A DNA stretch of 64,000 nucleotides, taken from Megachile rotundata (Eukaryota > Arthropoda > Insecta > Hymenoptera > Megachilidae). Shown piece after piece: positions 40,006 to 51,959 of this stretch. Each line of letters starts with the position of its first letter. Position 1 is the first letter of the stretch. The stretch covers positions 62,001-126,000 of the forward strand of contig NW_027473514.1 in the NCBI RefSeq assembly GCF_050947335.1. Reading direction: 5' to 3'. A program made the translations under genes and the position numbers. Below the pieces are notes generated by a model, which was given only the letters and a program-made list of their open reading frames with translations, did no database searches and was not told the origin of the DNA.

Positions 40006-41997
40006 TGATAATAATAAGAGTAATAAGTATAGCAATTGTCGTTCTATCGATCATTTAAGCATAATACGGCTAATAATATGAGTTAGATTGATAATAATAA
40101 GAGTAATAAGTATAGTAATTGTAGTTCTATCGATCGTATCTGCATAATATGCTTAATAATATGAGTTAGATTCATAATAATAAGAGTAATAAGTATAGTA
40201 ATTGTCGTTCTATCGATCATTTAAGCACAATATGGCTAATAATATGAGTTAGGTTGATAATAGTAAGAGTAGTGAGTATAGTAATTGTCGTTCTATCGAT
40301 CATATAAGCATAATATGGCTAATAATATGAGTTAGATTGATAATAGTAAGTGTAATAAGTATAGTAATTGTCGTTCTATCGATCATATATGCATAATATG
40401 ACTAATAATATGAGTTAGATTGATAATAACAACAGTAATAAGTACATTAATTGTCGTTCTATCGATAATATAAGCATAATATGGCTAATAATATGAGTTA
40501 GGTTGATAATAATAAGAGTAATAAGTATAGTAAATGTCGTGCTATCGATCATATCTGCATAATATGGTTAATAATATGAGTTAGATTGATAATAATAATA
40601 ATAATAAGTATAGTAATTGTCGTTCTATCGATCATTTAAGCATAATATGGCTAATAATATGAGTTAAATTGATAATAATAACAGTAATAAGTACAGTAAT
40701 TGTCGTTCTATCGATAATATAAGCATAATATGGCTAATAATATGAGTTAGATCGAAAATGATAAGAGCAATAAGTACAGTAATTGTCGTTCTATCGATCA
40801 TATAAGCATAATATGGCTAATAATATGAGTAAGATTTATAATAATAATAGTAATATGTATAGTAATTGTCGTTCTATCGATCATTTAAGCATAATATGGC
40901 TAATAACATGAGTTAGATTGATAATAATAACAGTAATAAGTACAGTAATTGTCGTTCTATCGATAATATAAGCATAATATGGCTAATAATATGAGTTAGA
41001 TCGATAATGATAAGAGTAATAAGTACAGTAATTGTCGTTCTATCGATCATATATGCATAATATGGCTAATAATATGAGTTAGATTGATAATAGTAAGTGT
41101 AATAAGTACAGTAATTGTCGTTCTATCGATCATATATGCATAATATGGCTAATAATATGAGTTAGATTGATAATAATAACAGTAATAAGTACAGTAATTG
41201 TCGTTCTATCGATAATATAAGCATAATATGGCTAATAATATGAGTTAGATCAATAATGATAAGCGTAATAAGTACAGTAATTGTCGTTCTATCGATCATA
41301 TATGCATAATATGGCTAATAATATGAGTAAGATTGATAATAATAATAGTAATAAGTATAGTAATTGTCGTTCTATCGATCATTTAAGCATAATATGGCTA
41401 ATAATATGAGTTAGATTGATAATAGTAAGAGTAATAAGTATAGTAATTGTCGTTCTATCGATCATATAAGCATAATATGGCTAATAATATGAGTTAGATT
41501 GATAATAGTAAGTGTAATAAGTATAGTAATTGTCGTTCTATCGATCATATATGCATAATATGGCTAATAATATGAGTTAGATTGATAATAATAACAGTAA
41601 TAAGTACAGTAATTGTCGTTCTATCGATAATATAAGCATAATATGTCTAATAATATGAGTTAGATTGATAATAATAAGAGTAGTGAGTATAGTAATTGTC
41701 GTTCTATCGATCATATAAGCATAATATGGCTAATAATATGAGTTAGATTGATAATAATAACAGTAATAAGTACAGTAATTGTCGTTCTATCGATAATATA
41801 AGCATAATATGGCTAATAATATGAGTTAGATCGATAATGATAAGAGTAATAAGTACAGTAATTGTCGTTCTATCGATCATATATGCATAATATGGCTAAT
41901 AATATGAGTTAAATCGATAATAGTAAGTGTAATAAGTATAGTAATTGTCGTTCTATCGATCACATATGCATAATATGGCTAATAATATGAGTTAAAT
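40006..41997 (+). repeat. 24-monomer distant copy of 14,193-16,184
   Basis: 1,992 bp that repeat the series at 14,193-16,184 at an offset of 25,813 bp (311 monomers) without net length change. It includes the six monomers (14,193-14,690) missing from block B copy 2, so it derives from a long version. Private changes: AGCAATTG near 40,031, AGCACAATATGG near 40,226, AATAATAATAAG near 40,597, and TAAGTGTAATAAGTACAG near 41,096. Its upstream neighbour (39,923) is a hybrid monomer. It ends just before the domain II/III border. Confidence 0.78.
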
Positions 41998-43989
41998 TGA
42001 TAATAATAACAGTAATAAGTACAGTAATTGTCGTTCTATCGATCATATAAGCATAATATGGCTAATAATATGAGTTAGATTGATAATAGTGAGTGTAATA
42101 AGTACAGTAATTGTCGTTCGGTCGATCATATAAGCATAATATGGCTAATAATATGAGTTAGATTGATAATAATAAGAGTAGTGAGTATAGTAATTGTCGT
42201 TCTATCGATCATATAAGCATAATATGGCTAATAATATGAGTAAGATTGATATTAATAATAGTAATAAGTGTAGTAATTGTCGTTCTATCGATCATATCTG
42301 CACAATATGGCTAATAATATGAGTTAGATTGATAATAATAAGAGTAATAAGTATAGTAATTGTCGTTCTATCGATCATATAAGCATAATATGGCTAATAA
42401 TATGAGTTAGATCGATAATGATAAGAGTAGTAAGTACAGTAATTGTCGTTCTATCGATCATATGAGCATAATATGGCTAATAATATGAGTTAGATTGATA
42501 ATAATAAGAGTAATAAGTATAGTAATTGTCGTTCTATCGATCATTTAATCATAATATGTCTAGTAATATAAGTTAGATTGATAATAATAAGAGTAATAAG
42601 TATAGTAATTGTCGTTCTATCGATCATACAAGCACAATATGGTTAATAATATGAGTTAGATTAATAATAATAAGAGTAATAAGTATAGTAATTGTCGTTC
42701 TATCGATCATATAAGCATAATATGGTTAATAATATGAGTTAGATTCATAATAATAAGAGTAATAAGTATAGTAATTGTCGTTCTACCGATCATTTAAGCA
42801 TAATATGGCTAATAATATGAGTTAGATTGATAATAATAAGAGTAATAAGTATAGTCATTGTCGTTCTATCGATCATATGTGCATAATATGGCTAATAATA
42901 TGAGTTAGATTGATAATAGTAAGTGTAATAAGTATAGTAATTGTCGTTCTATCGATTATATATGCATAATATGGCTAATAATATGAGTTAGATTGATAAT
43001 AATAATAGTAATAAGTATAGTAATTGTCGTTCTATCGATCATATAAGCATAATATGGCTAATAATATGAGTTAGATGGATAATAATAAGAGTAATGGGTA
43101 TAGTAATTGTAGTTCTATCGATCATATCTGCATAATATGGTTAATAATATGAGTTAGATTCATAATAATAAGAGTAATAAGTATAGTAATTGTCGTTCTA
43201 TCGATCATATAAGCATAATATGGCTAATAATATGAGTTAGATTGATAATAATAAGAGTAATAAGTATAGTAATTGTCGTTCTATCGATCATTTAATCATA
43301 ATATGTCTAGTAATATAAGTTAGATTGATAATAATAAGAGTAATAAGTATAGTAATTGTCGTTCTATCGATCATACAAGCACAATATGGTTAATAATATG
43401 AGTTAGATTAATAATAATAAGAGTAATAAGTATAGTAATTGTCGTTCTATCGATCATATAAGCATAATATGGTTAATAATATGAGTTAGATTCATAATAA
43501 TAAGAGTAATAAGTGTAGTAATTGTCGTTCTATCGATCATTTAAGCATAATATGGCTAATAATATGAGTTAGATTGATAATAATAAGAGTAATAAGTATA
43601 GTCATTGTCGTTCTATCGATCATATGTGCATAATATGGCTAATAATATGAGTTAGATTGATAATAGTAAGTGTAATAAGTATAGTAATTGTCGTTCTATC
43701 GATCATATAAGCATAATATGGCTAATAATATGAGTTAGATTGATAATAATAAGAGTAATAAGTATAGTAATTGTCGTTCTATCGATCATTTAAGCATAAT
43801 ATGGCTAGTAATATGAGTTAGATTGATAATAATAAGAGTAATAAGTATAGTAATTGTCGTTCTATCGATCATATAAGCATAATATGGCTAATAATATGAG
43901 TTAGATCGATAATGATAAGAGTAGTAAGTACAGTAATTGTCGTTCTATCGATCATATATGCATAATATGGCTAATAATATGAGTTAGAT

Positions 43990-44487
43990 TGATAATAATA
44001 AGAGTAATGGGTATAGTAATTGTAGTTCTATCGATCATATCTGCATAATATGGTTAATAATATGAGTTAGATTCATAATAATAAGAGTAATAAGTATAGT
44101 AATTGTCGTGCTATCGATCATTTAAGCATAATATGGCTAATAATATGAGATAGGTTGATAAAAATAAGAATAATAAGTATAGTAATTGTCGTTCTGTCGA
44201 TCATATAAGCATAATATGGCTAATAATAAGAGTTAGATTGATAATAATAAGAGTAATAAGTATAGTAATTGTCGTTCTATCGATCATATAAGCATAATAT
44301 GGCTAATAATATGAGTTAGGTTGATAATAATAGGAGTAATAAGTATAGTAAATGTCGTGCTATCGATCATTTAAGCATAATATGGCTAATAATATGAGTT
44401 AGGTTGATAATAATAAGAGTAATAAGTATAGTAAATGTCGTGCTATCGATCATATCTGCATAATATTTTTAATAATATGAGTTAGAT
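43990..44487 (+). repeat. Six-monomer cassette found six times in domain III
   Basis: The order TAATGGG/TGTAGTT, TCATAAT/GTCGTGC, GATAGGTTGATAAAA, TAAGAG, AATAGGAG/AAATGTCGTGC, TAAGAG/ATTTTTAAT forms a fixed cassette. It starts at 43,990, 46,315, 47,975, 50,300, 56,525 and 59,679. The third monomer has AATAATTAG at 46,315 and 50,300 and AATAATAAG in the other four, which separates two subfamilies. Confidence 0.8.
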
Positions 44488-44596
44488 TGATAATAGTGAG
44501 TGTAATAAGTATAGTAATTGTCGTTCTATCGATCATATCTGCATAATATGGCTAATAATATAAGTTAGATTGATAATAATAAGAGTAATAAGTATA

Positions 44597-44604
44597 GTAA
44601 AATG
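44597..44604 (+). other. Single-base insertion, first of three related copies
   Basis: TAGTAAAATGTCG replaces TAGTAATTGTCG, adding one base. The same change occurs near 48,585 and 60,290, each time after a monomer ending GCTAATAATATAAG, so it is one event spread by duplication. Confidence 0.9.
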
Positions 44605-47600
44605 TCGTTCTATCGATCATATAAGCATAATATGGCTAATAATATGAGTTAGATCGATAATGATAAGAGTAATAAGTACAGTAATTGTCGTTCTATCGAT
44701 TATATAAGCATAATATGGCTAATAATATGAGTTAGGTTGATAAAAATAAGAATAATAAGTATAGTAATTGTCGTTCTATCGATCATATAAGCATAATATG
44801 GCTAATAATATGAGTTAGATTGATAATAGTAAGTGTAATAAGTACAGTAATTGTCGTTCTGTCGATCATATAAGCATAATAGGGCTAATAATATGAGATA
44901 GATTGATAATAATAAGAGTAATAAGTATAGTAATTGTCGTTCTATCGATCATATAAGCATAATATGGTTAATAATATGAGTTAGATTCATAATAATAAGA
45001 GTAATAAGTATAGTAATTGTCGTTCTACCGATCATTTAAGCATAATATGGCTAATAATATGAGTTAGATTGATAATAATAAGAGTAATAAGTATAGTCAT
45101 TGTCGTTCTATCGATCATATGTGCATAATATGGCTAATAATATGAGTTAGATTGATAATAATAAGAGTAATAAGTATAGTCATTGTCGTTCTATCGATCA
45201 TATGTGCATAATATGGCTAATAATATGAGTTAGATTGATAATAGTAAGTGTAATAAGTATAGTAATTGTCGTTCTATCGATTATATATGCATAATATGGC
45301 TAATAATATGAGTTAGATTGATAATAATAATAGTAATAAGTATAGTAATTGTCGTTCTATCGATCATATAAGCATAATATGGCTAATAATATGAGTTAGA
45401 TGGATAATAATAAGAGTAATGGGTATAGTAATTGTAGTTCTATCGATCATATCTGCATAATATGGTTAATAATATGAGTTAGATTCATAATAATAAGAGT
45501 AATAAGTATAGTAATTGTCGTTCTATCGATCATATAAGCATAATATGGCTAATAATATGAGTTAGATTGATAATAATAAGAGTAATAAGTATAGTAATTG
45601 TCGTTCTATCGATCATTTAATCATAATATGTCTAGTAATATAAGTTAGATTGATAATAATAAGAGTAATAAGTATAGTAATTGTCGTTCTATCGATCATA
45701 CAAGCACAATATGGTTAATAATATGAGTTAGATTAATAATAATAAGAGTAATAAGTATAGTAATTGTCGTTCTATCGATCATATAAGCATAATATGGTTA
45801 ATAATATGAGTTAGATTCATAATAATAAGAGTAATAAGTATAGTAATTGTCGTTCTATCGATCATTTAAGCATAATATGGCTAATAATATGAGTTAGATT
45901 GATAATAATAAGAGTAATAAGTATAGTCATTGTCGTTCTATCGATCATATGTGCATAATATGGCTAATAATATGAGTTAGATTGATAATAGTAAGTGTAA
46001 TAACTATAGTAATTGTCGTTCTATCGATCATATAAGCATAATATGGCTAATAGTATGAGTTAGATTGATAATAATAAGAGTAATAAGTATAGTAATTGTC
46101 GTTCTATCGATCATTTAAGCATAATATGGCTAGTAATATGAGTTAGATTGATAATAATAAGAGTAATAAGTATAGTAATTGTCGTTCTATCGATCATATA
46201 AGCATAATATGGCTAATAATATGAGTTAGATCGATAATGATAAGAGTAGTAAGTACAGTAATTGTCGTTCTATCGATCATATATGCATAATATGGCTAAT
46301 AATATGAGTTAGATTGATAATAATAAGAGTAATGGGTATAGTAATTGTAGTTCTATCGATCATATCTGCATAATATGGTTAATAATATGAGTTAGATTCA
46401 TAATAATAAGAGTAATAAGTATAGTAATTGTCGTGCTATCGATCATTTAAGCATAATATGGCTAATAATATGAGATAGGTTGATAAAAATAAGAATAATT
46501 AGTATAGTAATTGTCGTTCTGTCGATCATATAAGCATAATATGGCTAATAATAAGAGTTAGATTGATAATAATAAGAGTAATAAGTATAGTAATTGTCGT
46601 TCTATCGATCATATAAGCATAATATGGCTAATAATATGAGTTAGGTTGATAATAATAGGAGTAATAAGTATAGTAAATGTCGTGCTATCGATCATTTAAG
46701 CATAATATGGCTAATAATATGAGTTAGGTTGATAATAATAAGAGTAATAAGTATAGTAAATGTCGTGCTATCGATCATATCTGCATAATATTTTTAATAA
46801 TATGAGTTAGATTGATAATAGTGAGTGTAATAAGTATAGTAATTGTCGTTCTATCGATCATATAAGCATAATATGGCTAATAATATGAGTTAGATTGATA
46901 ATAATAAGAGTAATAAGTATAGTCATTGTCGTTCTATCGATCATATGTGCATAATATGGCTAATAATATGAGTTAGATTGATAATAGTAAGTGTAATAAG
47001 TATAGTAATTGTCGTTCTATCGATTATATATGCATAATATGGCTAATAATATGAGTTAGATTGATAATAATAATAGTAATAAGTATAGTAATTGTCGTTC
47101 TATCGATCATATAAGCATAATATGGCTAATAATATGAGTTAGATTGATAATAATAAGAGTAATGAGTATAGCAATTGTAGTTCTATCGATCATTTAAGCA
47201 TAATATGGCTGGTAATATGAGTTAGATTGATAATAATAAGAGTAATAAGTATAGTAATTGTCGTTCTATCGATCATATAAGCACAATATGGCTAATAATA
47301 TGAGTTAGATTGATAATAATAAGAGTAATAAGTATAGTAATTGTCGTTCTATCGATCATATAAGCATAATATGGCTAATAATAATGAGTTAGATGGATAA
47401 TAATAAGAGTAATGGTATAGTAATTGTAGTTCTATCGATCATATCTGCATAATATGGTTAATAATATGAGTTAGATTCATAATAATAAGAGTAATAAGTA
47501 TAGTAATTGTCGTTCTATCGATCATTTAAGCATAATATGCCTAATAATATGAGTTAGGTTGAGAAAAATAAGAATAATAAGTATAGTAATTGTCGTTCTG

Positions 47601-47974
47601 TCGATCATATAAGCATAATATGGCTAATAATATGAGTTAGATTGATAATAATAAGAGTAATAAGTATAGTACTTGTCGTTCTATCGATCATATAAGCATA
47701 ATATGGCTAATAATATGAGTTAGATTGATAATAGTATGAGTAATAGGTATAGTAATTGTCGTTCTATCGATCATATAAGCATAATATGGCTAATAATATG
47801 AGTTAGATTGATAATAATAAGAGTAATAAGTATAGTAATTGTCGTGCTATCGATCATTTAAGCATAATATGGCTAATATTATGAGTTAGATCGATAATGA
47901 TAAGAGTAGTAAGTACAGTAACTGTCGTTCTGTCGCTCATATAAGCATAATATGGCTAATAATATGAGTTAGAT

Positions 47975-50900
47975 TGATAATAATAAGAGTAATGGGTATA
48001 GTAATTGTAGTTCTATCGATCATATCTGCATAATATGGTTAATAATATGAGTTAGATTCATAATAATAAGAGTAATAAGTATAGTAATTGTCGTGCTATC
48101 GATCATTTAAGCATAATATGGCTAATAATATGAGATAGGTTGATAAAAATAAGAATAATAAGTATAGTAATTGTCGTTCTGTCGATCATATAAGCATAAT
48201 ATGGCTAATAATAAGAGTTAGATTGATAATAATAAGAGTAATAAGTATAGTAATTGTCGTTCTATCGATCATATAAGCATAATATGGCTAATAATATGAG
48301 TTAGGTTGATAATAATAGGAGTAATAAGTATAGTAAATGTCGTGCTATCGATCATTTAAGCATAATATGGCTAATAATATGAGTTAGGTTGATAATAATA
48401 AGAGTAATAAGTATAGTAAATGTCGTGCTATCGATCATATCTGCATAATATTTTTAATAATATGAGTTAGATTGATAATAGTGAGTGTAATAAGTATAGT
48501 AATTGTCGTTCTATCGATCATATCTGCATAATATGGCTAATAATATAAGTTAGATTGATAATAATAAGAGTAATAAGTATAGTAAAATGTCGTTCTATCG
48601 ATCATATAAGCATAATATGGCTAATAATATGAGTTAGATCGATAATGATAAGAGTAATAAGTACAGTAATTGTCGTTCTATCGATTATATAAGCATAATA
48701 TGGCTAATAATATGAGTTAGGTTGATAAAAATAAGAATAATAAGTATAGTAATTGTCGTTCTATCGATCATATAAGCATAATATGGCTAATAATATGAGT
48801 TAGATTGATAATAGTAAGTGTAATAAGTACAGTAATTGTCGTTCTGTCGATCATATAAGCATAATAGGGCTAATAATATGAGATAGATTGATAATAATAA
48901 GAGTAATAAGTATAGTAATTGTCGTTCTATCGATCATATAAGCATAATATGGTTAATAATATGAGTTAGATTCATAATAATAAGAGTAATAAGTATAGTA
49001 ATTGTCGTTCTACCGATCATTTAAGCATAATATGGCTAATAATATGAGTTAGATTGATAATAATAAGAGTAATAAGTATAGTCATTGTCGTTCTATCGAT
49101 CATATGTGCATAATATGGCTAATAATATGAGTTAGATTGATAATAATAAGAGTAATAAGTATAGTCATTGTCGTTCTATCGATCATATGTGCATAATATG
49201 GCTAATAATATGAGTTAGATTGATAATAGTAAGTGTAATAAGTATAGTAATTGTCGTTCTATCGATTATATATGCATAATATGGCTAATAATATGAGTTA
49301 GATTGATAATAATAATAGTAATAAGTATAGTAATTGTCGTTCTATCGATCATATAAGCATAATATGGCTAATAATATGAGTTAGATGGATAATAATAAGA
49401 GTAATGGGTATAGTAATTGTAGTTCTATCGATCATATCTGCATAATATGGTTAATAATATGAGTTAGATTCATAATAATAAGAGTAATAAGTATAGTAAT
49501 TGTCGTTCTATCGATCATATAAGCATAATATGGCTAATAATATGAGTTAGATTGATAATAATAAGAGTAATAAGTATAGTAATTGTCGTTCTATCGATCA
49601 TTTAATCATAATATGTCTAGTAATATAAGTTAGATTGATAATAATAAGAGTAATAAGTATAGTAATTGTCGTTCTATCGATCATACAAGCACAATATGGT
49701 TAATAATATGAGTTAGATTAATAATAATAAGAGTAATAAGTATAGTAATTGTCGTTCTATCGATCATATAAGCATAATATGGTTAATAATATGAGTTAGA
49801 TTCATAATAATAAGAGTAATAAGTATAGTAATTGTCGTTCTATCGATCATTTAAGCATAATATGGCTAATAATATGAGTTAGATTGATAATAATAAGAGT
49901 AATAAGTATAGTCATTGTCGTTCTATCGATCATATGTGCATAATATGGCTAATAATATGAGTTAGATTGATAATAGTAAGTGTAATAACTATAGTAATTG
50001 TCGTTCTATCGATCATATAAGCATAATATGGCTAATAGTATGAGTTAGATTGATAATAATAAGAGTAATAAGTATAGTAATTGTCGTTCTATCGATCATT
50101 TAAGCATAATATGGCTAGTAATATGAGTTAGATTGATAATAATAAGAGTAATAAGTATAGTAATTGTCGTTCTATCGATCATATAAGCATAATATGGCTA
50201 ATAATATGAGTTAGATCGATAATGATAAGAGTAGTAAGTACAGTAATTGTCGTTCTATCGATCATATATGCATAATATGGCTAATAATATGAGTTAGATT
50301 GATAATAATAAGAGTAATGGGTATAGTAATTGTAGTTCTATCGATCATATCTGCATAATATGGTTAATAATATGAGTTAGATTCATAATAATAAGAGTAA
50401 TAAGTATAGTAATTGTCGTGCTATCGATCATTTAAGCATAATATGGCTAATAATATGAGATAGGTTGATAAAAATAAGAATAATTAGTATAGTAATTGTC
50501 GTTCTGTCGATCATATAAGCATAATATGGCTAATAATAAGAGTTAGATTGATAATAATAAGAGTAATAAGTATAGTAATTGTCGTTCTATCGATCATATA
50601 AGCATAATATGGCTAATAATATGAGTTAGGTTGATAATAATAGGAGTAATAAGTATAGTAAATGTCGTGCTATCGATCATTTAAGCATAATATGGCTAAT
50701 AATATGAGTTAGGTTGATAATAATAAGAGTAATAAGTATAGTAAATGTCGTGCTATCGATCATATCTGCATAATATTTTTAATAATATGAGTTAGATTGA
50801 TAATAGTGAGTGTAATAAGTATAGTAATTGTCGTTCTATCGATCATATAAGCATAATATGGCTAATAATATGAGTTAGATTGATAATAATAAGAGTAATA

Positions 50901-51959
50901 AGTATAGTCATTGTCGTTCTATCGATCATATGTGCATAATATGGCTAATAATATGAGTTAGATTGATAATAGTAAGTGTAATAAGTATAGTAATTGTCGT
51001 TCTATCGATTATATATGCATAATATGGCTAATAATATGAGTTAGATTGATAATAATAATAGTAATAAGTATAGTAATTGTCGTTCTATCGATCATATAAG
51101 CATAATATGGCTAATAATATGAGTTAGATTGATAATAATAAGAGTAATGAGTATAGCAATTGTAGTTCTATCGATCATTTAAGCATAATATGGCTGGTAA
51201 TATGAGTTAGATTGATAATAATAAGAGTAATAAGTATAGTAATTGTCGTTCTATCGATCATATAAGCACAATATGGCTAATAATATGAGTTAGATTGATA
51301 ATAATAAGAGTAATAAGTATAGTAATTGTCGTTCTATCGATCATATAAGCATAATATGGCTAATAATATGAGTTAGATGGATAATAATAAGAGTAATGGG
51401 TATAGTAATTGTAGTTCTATCGATCATATCTGCATAATATGGTTAATAATATGAGTTAGATTCATAATAATAAGAGTAATAAGTATAGTAATTGTCGTTC
51501 TATCGATCATTTAAGCATAATATGCCTAATAATATGAGTTAGGTTGAGAAAAATAAGAATAATAAGTATAGTAATTGTCGTTCTGTCGATCATATAAGCA
51601 TAATATGGCTAATAATATGAGTTAGATTGATAATAATAAGAGTAATAAGTATAGTACTTGTCGTTCTATCGATCATATAAGCATAATATGGCTAATAATA
51701 TGAGTTAGATTGATAATAGTATGAGTAATAGGTATAGTAATTGTCGTTCTATCGATCATATAAGCATAATATGGCTAATAATATGAGTTAGATTGATAAT
51801 AATAAGAGTAATAAGTATAGTAATTGTCGTGCTATCGATCATTTAAGCATAATATGGCTAATATTATGAGTTAGATCGATAATGATAAGAGTAGTAAGTA
51901 CAGTAACTGTCGTTCTGTCGCTCATATAAGCATAATATGGCTAATAATATGAGTTAGAT
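47975..51959 (+). repeat. 48-monomer higher-order unit, copy 2
   Basis: Adjacent copy of 43,990-47,974 with the same variants in the same order, including AATAACTATAG (46,001 region and 49,986 region), AATAATTAG (46,495 and 50,480 regions), AATAGGGC (44,878 and 48,863) and the TAGTAAAATG insertion at 48,585. It ends with the GTAACTGTCGTTCTGTCGCTC monomer type, after which the series restarts at a GTACTTG monomer rather than at unit monomer 1, so there is no complete third copy. Confidence 0.92.

Larger units (their letters stand above)
1784..41795 (+). other. TATCGATA octamers in domain II-type monomers
   Basis: When monomer position 47 is A instead of C, positions 40-47 read TATCGATA, a perfect palindrome identical to the Drosophila DNA replication-related element bound by DREF, with the CGATA core also used by BEAF-32. 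First site 1,784, then 1,950 and 2,116 (166 bp apart), 4,523, 10,000, 14,647, and many through domain II; the last is at 41,788. None occurs in domain III. The match to the octamer is seen; binding, and whether the host has such proteins, is unknown. Chance origin by one substitution in the ATCGATC context is quite possible. Confidence 0.4.
13080..42080 (+). repeat. Satellite domain II
   Basis: Domain defined by monomers with AATAACAG (positions 7-14 region) and GTACAG, usually with GATAATATAAGC in place of CATATAAGC. It also has CGAAAATGATAAG, AGATCAATAATGAT, TGATAATAGTAAGTG with CACATATGC or CATATATGC, and the marker monomer starting TTATAATAATAATAG. That marker occurs ten times, at 15,023, 16,600, 18,841, 22,825, 24,402, 26,643, 28,801, 32,038, 33,283 and 40,836, and nowhere outside the domain. 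Nested duplications with many different offsets fill it. The right border, at 42,081, is clear: none of these types appears beyond it. Confidence 0.75.
43990..47974 (+). repeat. 48-monomer higher-order unit, copy 1
   Basis: A 3,985-bp unit (48 x 83 + 1) immediately followed by a second full copy. I listed all 48 monomers in both copies and they correspond one to one. The extra base lies in the eighth monomer (44,601, TAGTAAAATG). Monomers 1-6 of the unit recur as monomers 29-34, so the unit itself contains an older 28-monomer duplication. The only differences I saw from copy 2 are an added base near 47,381 and a lost G near 47,415, which cancel in length. Confidence 0.92.
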
